Origin: Lineus longissimus | Lineage: Eukaryota; Nemertea; Pilidiophora; Heteronemertea; Lineidae | Reading direction: 5' to 3' | Assembly (NCBI RefSeq): GCF_910592395.1 | Contig: NC_088316.1 | Location: 11,716,001-11,780,000, forward strand | DNA length: 64,000 nucleotides | Part shown: piece by piece, positions 52,001-58,000 of the stretch | How the letters are laid out: every line of letters begins with the position of its first letter | How positions within the stretch are numbered: position 1 is the first letter of the stretch | Program-made: the position numbers and the translations under genes | The notes under the pieces: model-generated | Seen by the model: only the letters and a program-made list of their open reading frames with translations | Told to the model about the DNA's origin: nothing | The model's database searches: none

Positions 52001-55000
52001 GAGAAGTCCATCAGTAATCTCTCTGCATTATTACCGTCACGAAAATTGCCGAGCCACCTCCCACCTCCGCTATCAACCAATCAGATGTCCTGTTCAAATG
52101 GTTCCTTCCATGCGCGCATCATCCACCAATCAAAATCGACGTCACTGACGCCAGCATGCAAGATGGCGGCGCCCATATCTGAAGGAAAAATGCTGCTTTT
52201 CCACCTCGAGACAGCCATTTATTCACAAATAGCTCATCTTAGGACACAATGCACCCAACGGGAGACAAGATTTACCCACACACCGGTAACTTAAACCATT
52301 TTGGCGCTAATCGCTGGCTGATATCGAGTACATCACCAGTCTGCACCATCTTGGTTTTCCGAGAATTAGTTTAGCATTGTGGACGCCTGCACATCATGTA
52401 CATGGTTACATAGTTCCGTTTTCAAGAAGTATTACACTCATGAAAAAAGTGTTACTCACAAACCAGCACCCCATTTACACCAAACCCACAACATACCAGC
52501 ACCCACACAATCCGATGTTTATACCTCGAACAGCCCGCGCCTCGGGTATATGCTAGTATTATCAATTCATGAGGACCAACATTTCGGACTGCAGACATCA
52601 CGTGATCGGCGATGGCGCTGAAATGTTTTTGTGTGCTGAAGTTTTGTTTCAGTTAATGCCAATGTTCTTATCAAATGTATGGTATTGGAAAATATGTTGA
52701 TGTTACAGCTATTCAGTTATAATTAGAGAACAGAATAAACTGGTTTGAGTACTTAACACTAGTAAAGAGACACTAAAATTGCATATTGACGTAAAATCAA
52801 TGCGTTTTGCCTTGAAGCCGGGCACTTCCATTTGACTTCCAGGTCGGAAGAAAATGGTGTTTCGATAATTAATGCATAGGGTCTATTGCATCTGACCTCA
52901 CAGTGTCCGTGGAGAACTGTGCTGCCAGCTCATTACTAAACCATGCATCATAGCTCCAAAGCTACTGCCTCACAATTTATAAAGTCACCCACCGTCATTG
53001 CAAAGTGTAACGTTTCTTTGACTACCATCCCTTCGCCTCGGGTGATCATTAATTGCAAGACTGGCTTCCTTTCAGCGTGTTACCATTAACTGCGCAGTAA
53101 GGAACACCAAGGTTACTTCATGTGTGTGACATGTGGTAAAATATTTGTTGGGTTAATTCTATGACCTTGTGGTGACTGGATGACATCATATTCCTTTGCC
53201 ACTGGCATGTCAGATCATAGATATCATAAGATATTTTGTTGACTATTGCTGTCCAGTTAGGTTCACCCGTCAATTTACACACGGATCTGCGTAACTAAGC
53301 CCTGATAACCTGACAAGAACGACAATTCCTTTTACCGGGAGCTCCTTTTTTGTTGTTTGTGCGTCTTGAAGCGAGGCTTCTTATCTGCCCGATAACAGCC
53401 TTCTCAAGGTCGCATTATTGGATGATTCTTTGGAAGATATAATGATTTCTCGCTGGCAAGTGCCAATGATTCATCTTATGTGGAAATTATTTGGCAGGAT
53501 TCAGGGAATCTCGGGGTTGTTTAACCCTTTTCGGTCCGAGCTTTGGCATCAATGTGATGGGACTGGCATAGAGTTGGATAGACCAGCAGTTGGCAGAAGA
53601 AAAACTGAGTTGTTGGTTACAGAAAAAACTGAGTTATGGTCACAGATTATGAGAAACGTATTCGGTTTTCACATATGAAGGAACACCTTGTGTCAAATTA
53701 GACTAAGTAGACTTTTATTTCCCGGAGTTGGAAAGGAGGGTCTAAATGTTGTTGACACTGATGAATGCTTTTGATCTCTATATTGGATTAACTCGAGGGT
53801 GGCACCGCACCATAAGATGATCCGACAAAGGAGAATATTCGAGTCCAATTTGCCAATCTAAGAAACACCAGAACTCACCGAAAATCGACAAAATGGTAAA
53901 AGTATGACTTAGAGGACATGGTCACCTTTGGTCTGCATGGCCTCTGAGCGATATCTTGTACAAATTTTTGGCGTTTGAAAGAGTTCTGGTGTTTCTAAGA
54001 TGGCAAAATGGAGTCCCTTTTGTTTCACCTTAACTATTGTGATCTTAAGAGAGAAAGTTCAGTGCAGGCAAACATGTTACTTTGTCGTAGCAATAACTGT
54101 ACATATGTTTGATTCTCTATCTGGTTGCTAAGGACTAAGGCAAATATAATAGCCCAGGGTTCCATACAATAGCTGGTTTTGTTGCTCACTATACCATAGC
54201 TTTGCAGTCTGTTAATGTTCGTGGAATAAAAACGGCATTCTGACATTCTGAGTAATGACGGGATTTGCCATGTAATGTTCTGAGGAGCTCTAATCGTTCA
54301 ATCATATTCTGCATAACTGACTTTTAGTTGGTTGTAGTACGCGTAGTGGGTTTTTCATGTGTAGAGATAAATGAGATAATGCATTGAACTGGCTTACTGG
54401 ACTTTGAGCAATGTAGCAAAATCAACAAAATAGGGAGCAGTCATTATTTCTAACCCCAAAGCAGTGTTTCTTTCAGGAATGGCAAATACTTAAGCATATA
54501 TTTTTCATACATAAATGTTGATATATTTTTCTTGATATAATTGCTCAACTCCTATAGGGAGTCCTACATTATAAAATGATATATATTATATACGGCCCAG
54601 CTCAACACAGTTCTGCTCTAAAGCCCGCACCACACGGTGAAATTTGCGTGATGCAAGTGACACGCGTGCACGTTGCGACAGGCAAATTCTCACTGTGTGG
54701 GGTCGTTTTTTGCTGCGTATCTTCCTCGCGTGTCGAGACGCAGCCGATCTAGCATGTTTGATATTTTCTCGACACGCGAGGAAGTTAATCACCGTGTGGG
54801 GGCTACCTGCAGCAATGTTGCACGAGTTCGACGAATCACAACAAGCAGATCGGTCACATGATTTATAGGTCAGTCACATGATACCAAAATGGCAGCGCCC
54901 GGGAACTGTCAAATCCTATGAGAAGTATTATGGACCAAGACTACCAAATTGCCCTTATTCTCCTGCTGTTACTCCGTCGGAGGCGGCGCAGCGTGGACCG

Positions 55001-58000
55001 TAGTCTTTGGACAAGGCCATGGATTCAGAGAAGAGAGGATAAGGGGGCCTATGCAAATCTAATTGCTGAATTGCGGGAGGAGGACCCCATGAAGTATCGC
55101 CAGTTCCACAGAGTGCGGGTCGAGGAATTTCAGGAATTGCTCGAGATGGTGGGGCCGCAGATACAAAGGCAGGATACAGTAATGTGACTGACCTATAAAT
55201 CATGTGACCGATCTGCTTGTTGTGATTCGTCCAACTCGCGCAACATTGCTGCAGGTAGCCCCCACATGGTGATTAACTTCCTCGCGTGTCGAGAAAATAT
55301 CAAACATGCTAGACCGGCTGCGTCTCGACTCGCGAGGGAAGATACGCAGCAAAAAACGACCCCACACAGTGAGAATTTGCCTGTCGCAACGTGCACGCGT
55401 GTCACTTGCATCACGCAAATTTTCACCGTGTGGTGCAGGCTTAAGTTATACTTTGGGAGTTATTTATAGATCAAAAGTATATGATCTTTTTTGTGTCGGC
55501 TAGTTGTAGCTCTTTATTTGCAAAGATGATGTCAGACTTGAAAACTCGTCTCAATCCAGTTATCAAGGCAGCTGATCACTGAGGAAATCAATTCTTCAAG
55601 TGCAGAGTGCAACAAAAATAAACCCAAATAGGATGTAATAGATTTTTGTGCAATTTGTCTGTGCACGCCTGACACACCCTGACGTGTCAATCGGTTCACA
55701 ACTAACTTGGATTCTAGTTGTCCGTTTCCATGGTAATAGAAGGATGCCAGGACTATTACATGGTTAACCACGGTTTGTTCTTTATTATCATTGATAGGTT
55801 TCTGCTTGAAGTGCGCGCTGGCCAGCGGGGATTATTCAGATGGTTCCCCGCATTACATTCTGTGGTGTTGTCATCGATGATTTCCTGCCGAGAAGAGGTT
55901 CAAGATTAAACACAAATTGAACCGCTTCTTTCTCAATATCCAATTTAGTCCAGAGCGGTATTTTTTTTACGTGTTTTTGATTACATTTCATGAAATCTGC
56001 AGGGTCAATATGCTGGGAATTAAACAGTTTTGACATTATTAAAAGATGGTAAATCTACTGCTATTTCCTATAAAATCATTGGCAATTTAATTTTGATATG
56101 TTGGATAATCATACTATCTCCATCGTGTGGCCTTTATCCTGAGGATAAAACTGACTAGCAAGGATAAAATTACTTTCTGTGACATCCTTGCTCAAAACAT
56201 AGTTCCACTGTTCTTTCAGAATGAGATATTTAGGAAATTGAAGGATACTTGTGGATCAGAAGACGATGGTCTGCCCCAGAGCCCTCTATCTGTCACTCTA
56301 TCATCTGATATACTATTCAGTGATTCTTTGAAGGTAGGACAGCAGAGTGTACCATCCCGTCAAGAACTGATAAAGACTGTCTTTATTCATTCCCGTTCCA
56401 TCATGACTTCCTTTCCCCATCCTATCCTGGACATGGACTTTGACTAACAGGGATGACATTTCCAATTTTTGGAGGACTCCTAAACTGAGGTAGTGGTGTG
56501 CACCTCTGCCACTGCCTTCCAATTCCCACCTAGTATCTTAGTCCGAAGTTATATAGGATTTCTGTCGTGAATTTCCCCAATCCTAGCAACATATGAAATA
56601 AGTCTTCAATGGAAACACTGATTATCTGGTTGGCTGTCTTATAATCCGACATTCTGTGTCCTGTGTGTTTCTTCCAACACACTATTCCCTAGTCATTACA
56701 CCCATCAAGACCTTTTCCATCTCCTTTCTCATAGTGAGGCATTCAGCTGGCTATAATATTCCATATCAGGTAAAAATGGCACTACACGAAAAATAAGCCT
56801 AAAATAGCTTGTTCTTGGTCATGCTTTGTCTAATTCTGACAAAGTTAGAATTTTTAGCTACTCTTGGTTTCCAAGTTTCAAATGAAACATAAACATTTCA
56901 TAAAATATTCAATTTCCAGTGCCATTTTTTTGGTTAAGATTGTCATTTTATCGGTCTCCGACATCATGAGTTAAAGGCATGTTTTCTTCTCAACATAAAC
57001 TCGCATCAACCAGATTGCTGACGGATCTATGTACAGTAATCCTATAGCTACTACCATCATCTGTTATCAGGTTTTTTCAATAGGATTGCTGCTTAGATTT
57101 CCTTGAAGTCACTAAAAGCCATCTTAAGAAGCTCTATGATATTATCCTGCCCTTCAGGTGATAAAAGACATCAAACGCTATTGATGTCTTTGAGAGAATG
57201 TAGTGTGAGATTACAGGTTTTAAGCTTGTCATCAGTTGCTGCTACTTTCACATACAACATGTTCTAGGAATGGATTTGGTACCCTAAGTCTTGTGATCTA
57301 TGCCTTTGTGCTGCAACATGCACATTGCAAAAACATGGGCTCCAGGCGGCCATCTTTGAAAACCTTATTTTATCAATATCTCATGAACGCTGATAGCTAG
57401 ATCCATGAGATATTTACTGTCAATACGTCTAATGAGACTACATTACATGATATACAGGTTATTATTGATTTGACCTACTTTTGAAGGTCACAGAGGTGGG
57501 TTGTCGATCTATCGCTCCGCGTTTGGCGATTAACGAAAGGGTTAATACTCTAGTTTCACCGATCTGAGACCGGTTCTGAATATTCCACTAAAAGCTCGAT
57601 ATTTTGCACATGGTTGATTGATTCAATTCAACGTGTTCAGTTATGATGGGCGATGAGTTTGCGATTCAAATTTATCTGATGGTCATGACGTCATATTCCA
57701 AGTTGACCATAATTTCAATTTCATTGTAAAGCAATTGGTCTTAGATTTTTGAAACTGGAGTATTTGATTGGGTTCGTTACTCCCCCTTTTCATTTTTCAC
57801 TAGGTTGATTGAGGAGTCTGGTAGCCTAGTCATAGTGGTTGGCGCTGCTAGCATCCACGCACTGGGCCAGGGCTCCTCTCATCATAATTCTCTTGCAATT
57901 TTTATCAACAAAAATCAAACCATTTTCATTTGTCACTTAATACCTCTTGATAAACTGTCATAGCAGAGAACAATATAATGAAGCTTATCTCATTTCAGAC

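Noticed and set aside
54586-54792. Frames in the inverted arms of the Harbinger element, mirrored at 55200-55469
   Set aside because: The same frames appear in inverse in both arms, so they are by-products of the terminal repeats.
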